Positions 1 through 7,901 of a DNA stretch of 64,000 nucleotides are shown here, in pieces (position 1 is the first letter of the stretch; every line of letters starts with the position of its first letter). Source of the DNA: an uncultured Chloroflexales bacterium (GTDB lineage Bacteria > Chloroflexota > Chloroflexia > Chloroflexales > Chloroflexaceae); assembly GCA_937902315.1 (NCBI GenBank), contig CALGUG010000011.1, forward strand, positions 186,001-250,000, written 5' to 3'. Made by a program: the position numbers and the translations under genes. Below the pieces are notes generated by a model. That model saw nothing but the letters and a program-made list of their open reading frames with translations. It had not been told where the DNA came from and made no database searches.

Positions 1-119
1 ATGTCCCTCTAAAGTGTCAAAAGAAAGGCTGCTAGCTTGGAGCATACCAAGCAAACCGCTCCAACTCCTCCTGTTTCATGTGCCAACTAGTTTGCATACG
101 AAATCGGTTTGCACCATTG

Positions 120-235
120 TATTTTCGGGCGCTCTCAGAGCACAGATAGAAGTCTGTTTTGTTGGGCGGGCCGTTGATAGCCGTAGGCGGACGCTGTTGG
201 GATTGAATGGAGGGAAGAGATCTTACCGCCAGAGT
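120..235 (-). repeat. REP-like dispersed repeat, copy 1
   Basis: Minus-oriented copy of the family described in the findings. The core reads TAGCCGTAGGCGGACGC here, with the TTACCGCC arm at the far end and a GCGGGCC/CAACAAA tail toward lower coordinates. The rest of the first 336 bases shows no supported gene; an open frame at 14-289 runs through this repeat and is not credible as a protein. Confidence 0.7.
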
Positions 236-336
236 TATAAACTAATTCTGATCAGGATGCGCTTTTCAAACCAAAGGACTAACAGATAGGCTCATTGTTT
301 TCTTTTTCGCTGCTGAATAGAGAAAAGGAGCTGACC

Positions 337-2109
337 ATGCTTTATCCGCAGCAGAACCATGTGCGGAATACGCTTGATCTCAGTGGTATTTGGGATTTTC
401 AGACCGATCCTGAAGAGGTCGGCGTACAGCAGAGCTGGTACAAGGGCCTCAAGCAGGCCCGTCCGATCGCCGTGCCAGGCAGTTGGAACGAACAGTACGA
501 AGAGCTCTTTAACTATCTCGGCTTGGCTTGGTATCTGAAACGTAGCTATGTGCCTTCAAGCTGGAAAGGTCAGCGCATTTTTCTGCGCGTAGGTTCTGCC
601 AACTACTTTGCCCGCGTCTATGTCAACGGCCAAGAGGTCGGCAGCCACGAAGGCGGGCACCTGCCCTTCGCCTTCGAGATCACCGATCTGGTACAGTGGA
701 ACGCCGAAAATGTCTTTGCGATCAGCGTCGAAAACCATCTCACAGCGACGCGTGTTCCATCGGGCAATATCCGCAGCCCACTCGGGCCGGCCGCCAGCTT
801 CCCGCCGACCACCTTCGACTTCTTCCCCTTCGCTGGCCTGCACCGCCCGGTAGTCCTCTATACCACGCCCGCCAACTATATCGAAGATATCACCGTCGTT
901 ACCGACATAGAAGGCGACACCGGTAAAGTCAAGGTCAGCGTGCAGCTCAACGAGCCCTTCAGCGGCCAAGGCAGGCTGAGCTTGGCTGGCGCCGAAGCGC
1001 CGCTAGAGGGCGTGCTCGACTTTCAGGATGGACGGGGCACCAGCCAAATCCTTGTGCCCAAGGCTCGCTTCTGGTCGGACACAGATCCCTACCTCTACCA
1101 GCTCTCGATCAGCGCGGGCGAAGATTTCTACAGCCTGCCGATCGGCATTCGCACCATTGCGGTCAAAGATGGCACGCTTCTGCTCAATGGGCGGCCCGTT
1201 AAACTGAACGGTTTCGGGCGTCACGAGGACTTTATCGCCAGCGGTCGCGGCCTCAACCTGCCCTTGATGGTCAAAGACTACCAGCTGATGCGCTGGGTCG
1301 GCGCGAACTCTTACCGCACCTCGCACTACCCCTACAGCGAAGAGGAGATGCAGTTAGCCGACCGCGAGGGCTTTCTGATCATCGATGAGACTCCGGCGGT
1401 TAGTCTCCAGTTCGAAAACGAAGAGAACGCCGCCGCGCGCCTGAAGGTCTGCCAGCAGCAGCTCAGCGAACTGATCGCCCGCGACAAAAACCACCCCAGC
1501 GTGATTGCTTGGAGCGTGGCTAACGAGCCGATGCCGGCCCGCTTCGGCTTTATGGCGAGCGGCGACAGCAACGAGCCAGACCACAGCATCGAGCGGGGCA
1601 AGCGCTTCCTCGACACGCTCTTGCAGCAGGCCCGCGAGCTCGATCCGAGCCGCTTGGTCACTCTGGTCACGCTCATGGGCGGCCCGAGCAGTTGGATGGA
1701 GAACTGCGACTTTATCTGTATGAATCGCTATTGGGGCTGGTATGTGCTGGGCGGTCAGCTCGACAAAGCCTTGGCCGGGCTCGAGAAAGAGCTCGACGGC
1801 GTGTGGGAGGAGTGGCACAAGCCGATCGTGATGACCGAGTTCGGGGCCGACACGATGGCGGGCATGCACGGCCACCCCAATGTGATGTGGACCGAGGAGT
1901 ATCAGGCCGATCTGGTGCGCGGCCACTTGGCTATCGCCGAGCGCAAGCCCTATATCGCCGGTATGCAGATCTGGAACTTCGCCGATTTCGCGGCGGTTCA
2001 GAGCATTATGCGCGTCGGCGGCCTCAATATGAAGGGCGTCTTTACGCGCACCCGCACGCCCAAGATGGCGGCCCATGTGCTGCGCGAGTTCTGGCGCAAA
2101 GAGCGGTAG
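337..2109 (+). CDS. uidA: Beta-glucuronidase, glycoside hydrolase family 2
   Basis: Hydrolyses beta-D-glucuronides to free glucuronate; probably cytoplasmic, as no signal peptide is seen. The 590-residue protein has the usual GH2 order: sugar-binding jelly roll, Ig-like sandwich, then TIM barrel. The acid/base Glu is in SVANEP (about residue 397) and the nucleophile Glu in MTEFGAD (about 501), close to E413 and E504 of the E. coli enzyme. The C-terminal N-x-K motif (GLNMKG), which reads the glucuronate carboxylate in true glucuronidases, is present, which argues against a beta-galactosidase. I chose the ATG at 337 because AAAGGAG lies just upstream; an in-frame start at 295 would add 14 residues without homologous character. 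The gene stands alone, followed by repeats. A second uronate-related locus lies at 51-64 kb. Confidence 0.93.
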   Translation: MLYPQQNHVRNTLDLSGIWDFQTDPEEVGVQQSWYKGLKQARPIAVPGSWNEQYEELFNYLGLAWYLKRSYVPSSWKGQRIFLRVGSANYFARVYVNGQEVGSHEGGHLPFAFEITDLVQWNAENVFAISVENHLTATRVPSGNIRSPLGPAASFPPTTFDFFPFAGLHRPVVLYTTPANYIEDITVVTDIEGDTGKVKVSVQLNEPFSGQGRLSLAGAEAPLEGVLDFQDGRGTSQILVPKARFWSDTDPYLYQLSISAGEDFYSLPIGIRTIAVKDGTLLLNGRPVKLNGFGRHEDFIASGRGLNLPLMVKDYQLMRWVGANSYRTSHYPYSEEEMQLADREGFLIIDETPAVSLQFENEENAAARLKVCQQQLSELIARDKNHPSVIAWSVANEPMPARFGFMASGDSNEPDHSIERGKRFLDTLLQQARELDPSRLVTLVTLMGGPSSWMENCDFICMNRYWGWYVLGGQLDKALAGLEKELDGVWEEWHKPIVMTEFGADTMAGMHGHPNVMWTEEYQADLVRGHLAIAERKPYIAGMQIWNFADFAAVQSIMRVGGLNMKGVFTRTRTPKMAAHVLREFWRKER

Positions 2110-2175
2110 GCCACACCAAAAGCCAATTGAAGCTTGCTCTCTGAAGTGCTGCGAACTCCGCACGCTAGGTTTCAT

Positions 2176-2252
2176 ACTCTGGCGGAGAGGCGTCTAACCC
2201 CCATTCGGTCCTTGGCGCGTCCGCCTACGGCTATCAACATCCTTTCCTTCCA
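2176..2252 (+). repeat. REP-like dispersed repeat, copy 2
   Basis: Plus-oriented copy: CTCTGGCGGAGAGG arm, CCATTCGG centre, then GCGCGTCCGCCTACGGC and TATCAACATCC. The GGCGGA and TCCGCC arms can pair. It lies directly downstream of the beta-glucuronidase gene. Confidence 0.75.
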
Positions 2253-2259
2253 GACGGGG

Positions 2260-2400
2260 GGTTTTCGGCCTTCGGCCGAGCGGAACAAGCCTTGTTATTG
2301 AGGGCGGTTTCGCGCTAGCGCGAAACCGCCCTCAAGGCTCTCGTCGTTTTCGTTGTCAAACCAAGCATCGATGTAGGCCTTGTCTCTCGAAGTGGAACGC
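2260..2400 (-). repeat. MITE-related fragment with a perfect 38-bp palindrome
   Basis: Contains a perfect palindrome at 2298-2335 (half-site TTGAGGGCGGTTTCGCG around CTAG). On the minus strand it is followed by AAGGCTTGTTCCGCTCGGCCGAAGGCC, the same order as hairpin, GTTCCGCTCTGCCGAAGGCC in the MITE copies at 35, 44 and 50 kb. It could also terminate transcription from either side. No gene is seen in 2110-2437. Confidence 0.55.
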
Positions 2401-2437
2401 TCTAAGCGCATACGCTATCAGTCAGCAAAATGATCTA

Positions 2438-3667
2438 TCAGCTATTGTAGCGCCAAGCAGGATAGTAAGTTTGGTCACCAAGCTTGCTATATTCATACAA
2501 CTGAATCGGGCCACAGGCATTCAGCTGGCAGCCTAACATCACCGCTAGGGCAGTCGGCAACGAGCAGAAGAGATGAATCTCTTGACGATAACCCTCGTGA
2601 TCACGCAATTGCTTGATGGTCTTCACAATCGTCTTAGCGATCTGCTGCGCCTCCCGCTCGTTTTCAACCCGTTCACCGATCAGGCCGATCTGTACATAGC
2701 GATTAAACGCTAAGCCTAAACGCTGTAGCGAGCGCTGTACATCGTTGTGTACCGCACTGACAGGCCGAGCGATGCCTACTTCGAGCGCAATAAGCTGCTT
2801 AACCGCAGTTTGCTCGAGCTGATCGGCCACAAACGGGCGCGCCTCAATAACCGCATTCTGCAGCTCTACAAGCTTATGTCGGAGGCGCATGTACGTTACC
2901 AAACCGCGAGCCTTACTGTTAAGAGTTGTTCCTTCTACATCCTCAAAGTTGATCTGAAGGCTGAAGCAGAGATCGTGCAGATCATTGAGGTTAAAGTACT
3001 GGCTCAAAACGTTTGCTAAGAGCACATGATCGATCGCTGCCTGCGAGACTGACGCACCCTGATCGTTTATACGCACAAGCTGAGTAGTGACAGCGGGCGC
3101 GCGGCTCGACCACCACTGATCTTGTTGTCGAATCCGCAAGGTATAACGCGAGGTCTCGGGGAAAAGGCTTCCCAAAGCGATTCCAACACTATTGTGAACC
3201 TGAGCATCGAGCTCGATCGTATCGAGCGGCTGCTCATTACAGTATGCCAGAACGCGTTGCAATCTTGGCAACAGTTCCGTTTCCCACAGGCGCGCTTGCG
3301 GCAAGCCCGAAGGAGCAGCTTGGCTAAAGTAAGCTTCTAGATCCAGACTATAGTCCACACTGTTGCTGATATTTTTAGCGCCATAGCTATAGACGCCAAC
3401 TCGGTACGCTTGTCGCCCTACAGGAGCATCCTCAACCCTAGAAGGCTCGCTTGAAATGGTCGTTCTTTGCGCGATCTGTTCCTTAATCACAGCGAGCTGC
3501 GCTTCGATTCCGCTGTTCTCCTTTTCTAAACGTTTAATTGCAAAAATGACCTCGGGTGGAGCATTGATGCCGTAGATAGCCTTTTTCAGCCGATATTCAT
3601 GAAGGACTTCCTTATTGTGCTCCAACAGCTCTTCTAACCGTTCGCATTCCCGTTCGAGTGAACTCAT
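2438..3667 (-). CDS. SAVED-domain sensor with an effector-associated domain inserted between the two SAVED halves
   Basis: SAVED is a two-lobed CARF-like fold that binds cyclic oligonucleotides made by CD-NTases or Cas10. In this 409-residue protein residues about 1-70 form a coiled coil rich in Leu/Glu with the motif YGINAPPEV. Residues about 88-200 match the first SAVED lobe (VGIALGSLF, then QWW), and residues about 285-409 match the second lobe (EIHLFCSLPTALAVMLG, then IQLYEY). Between them, residues about 205-282 (NLNDLHDLCFSLQINFEDV...KARGLVTYM) resemble a death-fold-like effector-associated domain (EAD). The second SAVED protein at 17000-17920 aligns to the same lobes without this insert. 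No nuclease, protease or TIR domain is visible, so it probably acts by recruiting a partner. Start is supported by AAGGAG before the ATG. It shares its upstream element with cas10, the kinase and the other SAVED gene. Confidence 0.8.
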   Translation of the reverse strand: MSSLERECERLEELLEHNKEVLHEYRLKKAIYGINAPPEVIFAIKRLEKENSGIEAQLAVIKEQIAQRTTISSEPSRVEDAPVGRQAYRVGVYSYGAKNISNSVDYSLDLEAYFSQAAPSGLPQARLWETELLPRLQRVLAYCNEQPLDTIELDAQVHNSVGIALGSLFPETSRYTLRIRQQDQWWSSRAPAVTTQLVRINDQGASVSQAAIDHVLLANVLSQYFNLNDLHDLCFSLQINFEDVEGTTLNSKARGLVTYMRLRHKLVELQNAVIEARPFVADQLEQTAVKQLIALEVGIARPVSAVHNDVQRSLQRLGLAFNRYVQIGLIGERVENEREAQQIAKTIVKTIKQLRDHEGYRQEIHLFCSLPTALAVMLGCQLNACGPIQLYEYSKLGDQTYYPAWRYNS

Positions 3668-3703
3668 GCCTACTCCTTACGCTGTTAACGTTTCTGCCCT
3701 TTA

Positions 3704-3742
3704 TTTATTAGATACAAAATCGCGCAAAAAGTGCTTATGCTC
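3704..3742 (-). promoter_or_regulatory. Shared upstream element, copy before the SAVED-EAD gene
   Basis: Written on the plus strand it is TATTAGATACAAAATC, GCGCAAAAAGTGCTTATGC. In gene orientation this is GCATAAGCACTTTTT followed by GATTTTGTATCTAATA, ending about 39 bases before the ATG. Near-identical blocks lie before the kinase, cas10 and the second SAVED gene. Promoter or operator role is inferred from position and conservation. Confidence 0.65.
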
Positions 3743-3917
3743 TTGTACAGAGGTCGGGCTAGGGTATTATTTCCAAATTACGCTGTTTAGGCTACAATTA
3801 TCAGGAATTTAAAAGCAAAAAGAAAGCGCTCTTAACAAGAGGACGCTTGCTACGAAAACTAGAAAGCGAGGTATAGCATCTGACTACTTCCCTGTCAATC
3901 ATTGAAAGGAGTACAGT

Positions 3918-4496
3918 ATGCGAGAATTGATCTACTACATCGGTGCCTCGATCGATGGCTTTATCGCGCGTCCGGACGGCTCGTTCGACGCCTTTCCACT
4001 CAATGAAGAGTACCTCGCCGAGATCGGCACCATCTTTCCCGAAACCTTTCCAGCCCATCTACGCTCGGTCGAACACCAGCGCCTAAGCAACAAATGGTTC
4101 GATACCGTATTGATGGGCCGCGCCACCTACGAAGTTGGGCTACCCTTCGGCGTCACCAGCCCATACCCGACCCTGCGCCAATATGTCTTTTCGACAACCC
4201 TCGATAATCGCAATTTCCCCGAAGTGACGATTGTGAGCGAAGAGGCGAGCAAATTTGTAGCCGCCTTGAAAGAAGAGACAGGCAAGGCGATCTGGCTCTG
4301 CGGCGGGTCAAAACTTGCATCGCATCTCTATGAGGCGGGCTTGATCGACCAAATCATTCTCAAGCTCTATCCAGTCGTTTTGGGAGCGGGCATTCCGCTC
4401 TTTCACTCCAGCGACATCATCCGTCAGCTTGAGTTAAGCCACCACACCATCTACCCAAGCGGTCATGCCCTGCTCTACTATCGTGTTCATCCCTAA
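3918..4496 (+). CDS. Dihydrofolate reductase/RibD C-terminal-like family protein
   Basis: Member of the DHFR-fold family typified by the reductase domain of RibD and by YyaP/YwjB-like proteins, which bind NADPH but have mostly unknown substrates. Family signs are the N-terminal strand IYYIGASIDGFIA, MGRATYEVG near residue 70, the cofactor loop WLCGGSKLASHL near 135, and the VLGAGIPLF strand. At 192 residues it is a normal length. AAAGGAG precedes the ATG. It heads a three-gene plus-strand run with the hydrolase (38-base gap) and the chorismate mutase. This run separates the first SAVED gene from the kinase and shows no obvious link to the CRISPR operon. Real substrate unknown. Confidence 0.8.
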   Translation: MRELIYYIGASIDGFIARPDGSFDAFPLNEEYLAEIGTIFPETFPAHLRSVEHQRLSNKWFDTVLMGRATYEVGLPFGVTSPYPTLRQYVFSTTLDNRNFPEVTIVSEEASKFVAALKEETGKAIWLCGGSKLASHLYEAGLIDQIILKLYPVVLGAGIPLFHSSDIIRQLELSHHTIYPSGHALLYYRVHP

Positions 4497-4533
4497 GCAG
4501 TTCCGCATCATATAGCAGCTATGGAGCATTCCT

Positions 4534-5346
4534 ATGCTTAGACAAGAGAATCTGTCTAGTTTTTGGCGCGCTGGAGCCACCATTCACTACTGGCGAAGCG
4601 GCAATAGGTATGCTCCTACTGTGGTTCTAAGCCACGGTGCGACACTCGATCATAGCGAATGGCAGCACAATATCGCGCCTCTCGAAGAGCACTTCAATGT
4701 GGTGCGCTGGGATCTGCGCGGCCATGGCAAATCGCGGGAAAGCGCGTTTTCGATCGATGAAGCGCTCGAGGACCTGCGCGAACTGCTCGATCTACTCGAA
4801 CAGCGCAGCGTCTTTCTATTAGGCCATTCAATGGGGGGCAATCTCCATCAGCGCTTCGCCCAACGTTATCCCCAACGCGTAACAGCTATGATCTGCCTTG
4901 GCTGCACGTGGAACTATCAGCATTTAAGCTTCTCGGAACGCTCCTTGATCAAATTGAGCGAGCCGATGTTGCGCTTGTTATCCTACGAACAGTTAGTCCG
5001 CCAAGCCGTCGCAGTCTGTAGCAATCACTCCGCAGGGCGCGCTTTGATTGAAGCAGCCATGCGCCAGCTCGATAAAGAGGCAATTATCGCAATCATGCTC
5101 GAAACGCTGAAATTTCTCGACGAGCAGCCCGACTATCGCTTCAACAAGCCGCTTCTGCTGATGTATGGCGATCAAGATCGAACCGGCAATATTCGCAAAG
5201 CCATGCAGCGCTGGCACCAGCATGAGAGTCAAAGCGAACTGATAGTCATTCCAAACGCCAGTCATGCCGCCAATATCGACAACCCCAGCTTTTTCAACCG
5301 CGAGGTCTTGAGGTTTTTAAGCCAATACACTGTATTAAATCCATAG
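4534..5346 (+). CDS. Alpha/beta hydrolase
   Basis: A 270-residue alpha/beta hydrolase-fold protein. It has the oxyanion/turn region SHGATLDHSEW, the WDLRGHGKS motif, the nucleophile elbow GHSMGG (Ser near residue 98), the acid in LMYGDQD (near 215) and the catalytic His in NASHAANID (near 248). No signal peptide is present, so it is cytoplasmic. Esterase, lactonase or C-C hydrolase activity cannot be told apart from sequence. It is followed after 7 bases by a chorismate-mutase-like gene, so the two are probably co-translated. An aromatic or chorismate-derived metabolite is therefore possible, but this is inference. Confidence 0.85.
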   Translation: MLRQENLSSFWRAGATIHYWRSGNRYAPTVVLSHGATLDHSEWQHNIAPLEEHFNVVRWDLRGHGKSRESAFSIDEALEDLRELLDLLEQRSVFLLGHSMGGNLHQRFAQRYPQRVTAMICLGCTWNYQHLSFSERSLIKLSEPMLRLLSYEQLVRQAVAVCSNHSAGRALIEAAMRQLDKEAIIAIMLETLKFLDEQPDYRFNKPLLLMYGDQDRTGNIRKAMQRWHQHESQSELIVIPNASHAANIDNPSFFNREVLRFLSQYTVLNP

Positions 5347-5353
5347 GAGAGCC

Positions 5354-5698
5354 ATGGAGAGCGAAAAGCAGCGACGAGCGCCCCAAGCGTGCAGCGATAT
5401 GAGTCAGATCCGAGCGGAGATCGATGCGATCGACCGCGAGGTGATCGCCCTGTTAGGCCTGCGCTATCAGTATGTCTTGGCGGCCTCGAAGTTTAAAACA
5501 TCGCCCACGGCAGTGCGCGACCCCGAGCGCTTCGCTGCCATGTTGCAGCAGCGCAGAGCGTGGGCCGAACAGGAAGGACTCGATCCTGATGCGATCGAAC
5601 GGCTCTATCGCGATCTGGTTGAGCACTTTATCGAGCGCGAGCTAGAGCACTGGCGCGCCCAACAGGCCAACCACTACAAGCCATCACCCAGTCAATAA
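5354..5698 (+). CDS. Chorismate mutase type II (AroQ/PchB-like)
   Basis: All-helical AroQ-class chorismate mutase, 114 residues. It has the typical RAEIDAIDREVIALL helix, then LRYQYVLAASKFK (active-site Arg and Lys), a VRDPERFAAML segment and the closing ELEHW helix. The pattern of R-ID-D, YV--A--FK, RR-WAE and HFIERELEHW is closest to the PchB-like branch, whose members include isochorismate-pyruvate lyases. Chorismate to prephenate, or isochorismate to salicylate plus pyruvate, are both possible. No aro or pch genes are adjacent. The start is the ATG after AGGAGAGCC; an internal Met at about residue 16 is an alternative. The 3' end overlaps the 3' end of the convergent kinase pseudogene by about 15 bases. 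Confidence 0.8.
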   Translation: MESEKQRRAPQACSDMSQIRAEIDAIDREVIALLGLRYQYVLAASKFKTSPTAVRDPERFAAMLQQRRAWAEQEGLDPDAIERLYRDLVEHFIERELEHWRAQQANHYKPSPSQ

Positions 5699-6944
5699 CA
5701 TCACGATCCAGAAGAGGATACTACTAGAAACACTTATCCCTAGCCCGATCATAAAACCCAATCGCAAACTAGACCGATCGTGCTTGGCCGGTGCGACTAG
5801 GTTTGGATCTGAAGATGGCTGAGGCGTCAATCGAGCCTGTGGCTGCGGTGTTAGACGTGCCTGTGGCTGCGGTGTTAGACGTGCCTGTGGTTGTGGCGTT
5901 GGACGCACCTATGGTTGTGGCGTTGGACGCACCTGTGGCTGTGGTGTTTGCCCCTGTTGTGGCCAAGGTGTTTGCGGCTGCGGTGTTTGCCCTTGCTGCG
6001 GCCAAGGCGTTTGTGGTTGCGGCGCTGAAGGCACTTGTGGCTGCGGTGTTTGGGCCTGTTGCGGCCAAGGTGTTTGCGGCTGAGAAGCTTGTGACCACAG
6101 AGCAGCTTGCTGTGCTACCAGTTGCAAATCATTGATAAGCGCCATGGCCGTCTGATAGCGCATCTCTGGTTGGCGCGCCAAAGCTCGCAAAAGAATCATA
6201 TCAACATCAAACGGCAAGTCGGGGCGATAAAAGCGAGGCGCACGCGGCGCATCCATCAAACGAGCGCCGATCATAGCTAGCCATAGCAGTGTCGGCAACA
6301 AAAGGCAGATGCCCGGTCAGAGCTTCAAACAACACAACACCAAAGGCATAAATATCGGTAGGGGGACCGATCGTTGCCAAGCCTTGGGCCTGCTCAGGAG
6401 AGATATATTCTGGCGTGCCCATCACCATTCCGACACTCGTTAGGCCCGAGTTGCCCATAGTGTCGCGCGCAAGACCAAAATCGGTCAAATACAGCCATCC
6501 CTTATCGGTGAGCATCATATTCGAGGGCTTGATATCGCGATGAATCACCTGCTGACTATGGGCATAATCGAGCGCCTGAGCCGCTTGTTCAAGCAGGCTA
6601 ATGCTCCGTTCAAGCGAGAGCGGACCTTCGCGCTGCATAAGATCTCTCAGCGTTTCGCCTTGAATATACTGCATCGCCAAGAAATGAAAGCCTTGATCCT
6701 CCCCAACTGTATAGATCGGCACAATATGAGGATGTTGCAGGGCCGCTATGCTATTGGCTTCTTGGTGAAAGCGCTGCACATGGTTGCTATGAAGGGATAA
6801 CTGAGGAGCCAGCATCTTTAAAGCGACAATTCGATTAGGCGCTTGTTGCCTAGCTTTATAGACTACCGACATCCCTCCACGACCAAGCTCCTCGAGTATC
6901 TCAAAACCTCCGAGGGTACGCCCAATAAGGTTCAACTGTGTCAT
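5684..6944 (-). pseudogene. Ser/Thr protein kinase with Pro/Gln-repeat linker and C-terminal membrane anchor, disrupted
   Basis: A Hanks-type kinase similar to bacterial PknB-like kinases. Visible motifs are GRGGMSVVYKA (glycine loop), VALKML (ATP Lys), HRDIKPSN (catalytic loop), DFGLA, GTPEYISPEQ and DIYAFGVVLFE. The frame breaks near 6275-6281: VADTAMA should run into MIGARLMDAPRAP, but one extra base shifts it. The second frame then carries the kinase C-lobe and a PQ-rich linker until an in-frame TAG at 5909-5911, where a repeat unit has CAG to TAG. After that more PQ repeats and a final hydrophobic helix (GFMIGLGISVSSSILFWIV) follow to 5684. Two independent lesions favour a real pseudogene over one sequencing error. 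Its upstream region carries the same element as cas10 and the SAVED genes, so it was probably part of that regulon. Confidence 0.82.
5815..6085 (-). repeat. Tandem degenerate repeats in the kinase linker
   Basis: On the plus strand, 24-base units such as CTGTGGCTGCGGTGTTAGA repeat about three times, then GTTGTGGCGTTGGACGCAC units, then longer GGCCAAGGTGTTTGCGGC units. They encode PQ-rich peptide (PQPQAR, PWPQQGQT). The units are contiguous with no unique spacers, so this is a coding microsatellite-like tract, not a CRISPR array. Confidence 0.75.
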
Positions 6945-6995
6945 TGTAACTATCCGCTCTACTATCAGCTCTATACAGCGATCGCTTATTATCTA

Positions 6996-7032
6996 TTTGA
7001 TTAGTTACAAAAACACAAGAAAATGATCGTAT
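6996..7032 (-). promoter_or_regulatory. Shared upstream element, copy before the kinase
   Basis: Plus-strand sequence TGATTAGTTACAAAAACAC then AAGAAAATGATCG, about 54 bases before the kinase ATG. It keeps the TTAGTTACAAAA block exactly as before cas10; the second half is the most diverged of the four copies. Confidence 0.55.
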
Positions 7033-7070
7033 TTTTAGCCCTCACCTCAAATCTGCTTGCTTTATTCAGC

Positions 7071-7195
7071 GCTCTGGCGGTTTGGTCTTTTCTGCCCATT
7101 CGGCCCTCTCCGCGTCCGCCTACGGCTACCAACATCCCACCCAACAAACGAGGGCGTATCTGTGTACCGAAAGCGCTCCCCAAAACAGTCAGCTT
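7071..7195 (+). repeat. REP-like dispersed repeat, copy 3
   Basis: GCTCTGGCGG arm, CCATTCGGCC centre, CGCGTCCGCCTACGGC and TACCAACATCC, followed by the longer tail CACCCAACAAA ... CCCCAAAA seen in copies 1, 6, 7 and 12. It fills most of the space between the kinase promoter and the end of the CRISPR operon. Confidence 0.75.
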
Positions 7196-7256
7196 TCGTA
7201 CCGGGGCCTAAAAGAAATAGAGCGGAGTAGCAAGCAATATTGGCTTAAGATTGAAC

Positions 7257-7889
7257 CTACTTAACTTCATTAAGAACCTTAGGTGCTGGCTTTAGTTCCA
7301 AAATAGTTCGTCCCTTTTTCGTAGTACGACTATCGATCACCTCAACCCGAGCACTATTACCTTTTCTATAACGCGAAGTTCTACCATTCTCGATCTGCTC
7401 AGCACGAAGAATGCCTGCCACCTGTTCCAACGGGAAGTTATGTACCTGAATAAGCACCACTTCATCATCAAGATCATCGACCTTACCTATAAAAATTTCA
7501 CCAACTTGGGGAATACCTTTGCTTTTAGACTTCGGTTCTTCCTTCTGTATCTCTTCAAGCGCAGCTTTTAAAGCTTGGTCGCTATCAGGAACGGCTTTGT
7601 AGTAACGCATAAGTCGAATTGCCCAACCCAAGGTTTGGCTCATCTCCTCATAGTGCATATCTTGAAGATGGCGCTCACAAACTTCCAGCAAATTGCGGTA
7701 ATAACTTAGGGTTTGAGCCGAACGAATAACAGCTGCGCCATTGGTATTAATGGCCCGTAAATACTTAAAAAACTGCTTTGGATCACGTTTGCTACGCAGA
7801 TAAGATAGAGCTTTACTAGCTTCATTAGGATCGATATTACTACCTGCTAAATCCGCCGCTAGAAGGTGTATTGTACTCACAGCAATCAT
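7257..7889 (-). CDS. Type III-associated protein: helical Cas11-like half plus OB-fold C-terminus
   Basis: Last gene of the cas10 operon. Residues about 1-115 are predicted helical (KQFFKYLRAINTNGAAVIRS, then MSQTLGWAIRLMRYYKAVP), reminiscent of a small-subunit (Cas11/Csm2/Cmr5-like) helical bundle. Residues about 135-205 (VGEIFIGKVDDLDDEVVLI ... GNSARVEVIDSR ... ILELKPAP) look like an S1/OB-type nucleic-acid-binding fold, a segment I associate with some long type III RAMP proteins. I did not name it because neither half can be assigned without a profile search. The start at 7889 (ATG) is preferred over a TTG at 7901 because GGAG sits 6 bases upstream; it then begins 12 bases after the preceding stop. 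Possible roles are crRNA/target-RNA binding or an ancillary subunit. Confidence 0.6.
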   Translation of the reverse strand: MIAVSTIHLLAADLAGSNIDPNEASKALSYLRSKRDPKQFFKYLRAINTNGAAVIRSAQTLSYYRNLLEVCERHLQDMHYEEMSQTLGWAIRLMRYYKAVPDSDQALKAALEEIQKEEPKSKSKGIPQVGEIFIGKVDDLDDEVVLIQVHNFPLEQVAGILRAEQIENGRTSRYRKGNSARVEVIDSRTTKKGRTILELKPAPKVLNEVK

Positions 7890-7901
7890 TGCGATCTCCA
7901 A

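Noticed and set aside
14..289. 91-residue open frame at the window start
   Set aside because: It runs through a REP repeat, has no ribosome site and shows no protein-like composition.
1354..2175. 273-residue minus-strand open frame inside the beta-glucuronidase gene
   Set aside because: Antisense shadow produced by codon bias; the plus frame has clear GH2 catalytic residues.
5815..6085. Possible CRISPR array
   Set aside because: Units are contiguous 12- to 42-base coding repeats without unique spacers and translate to PQ-rich linker. No array was found anywhere in the window.
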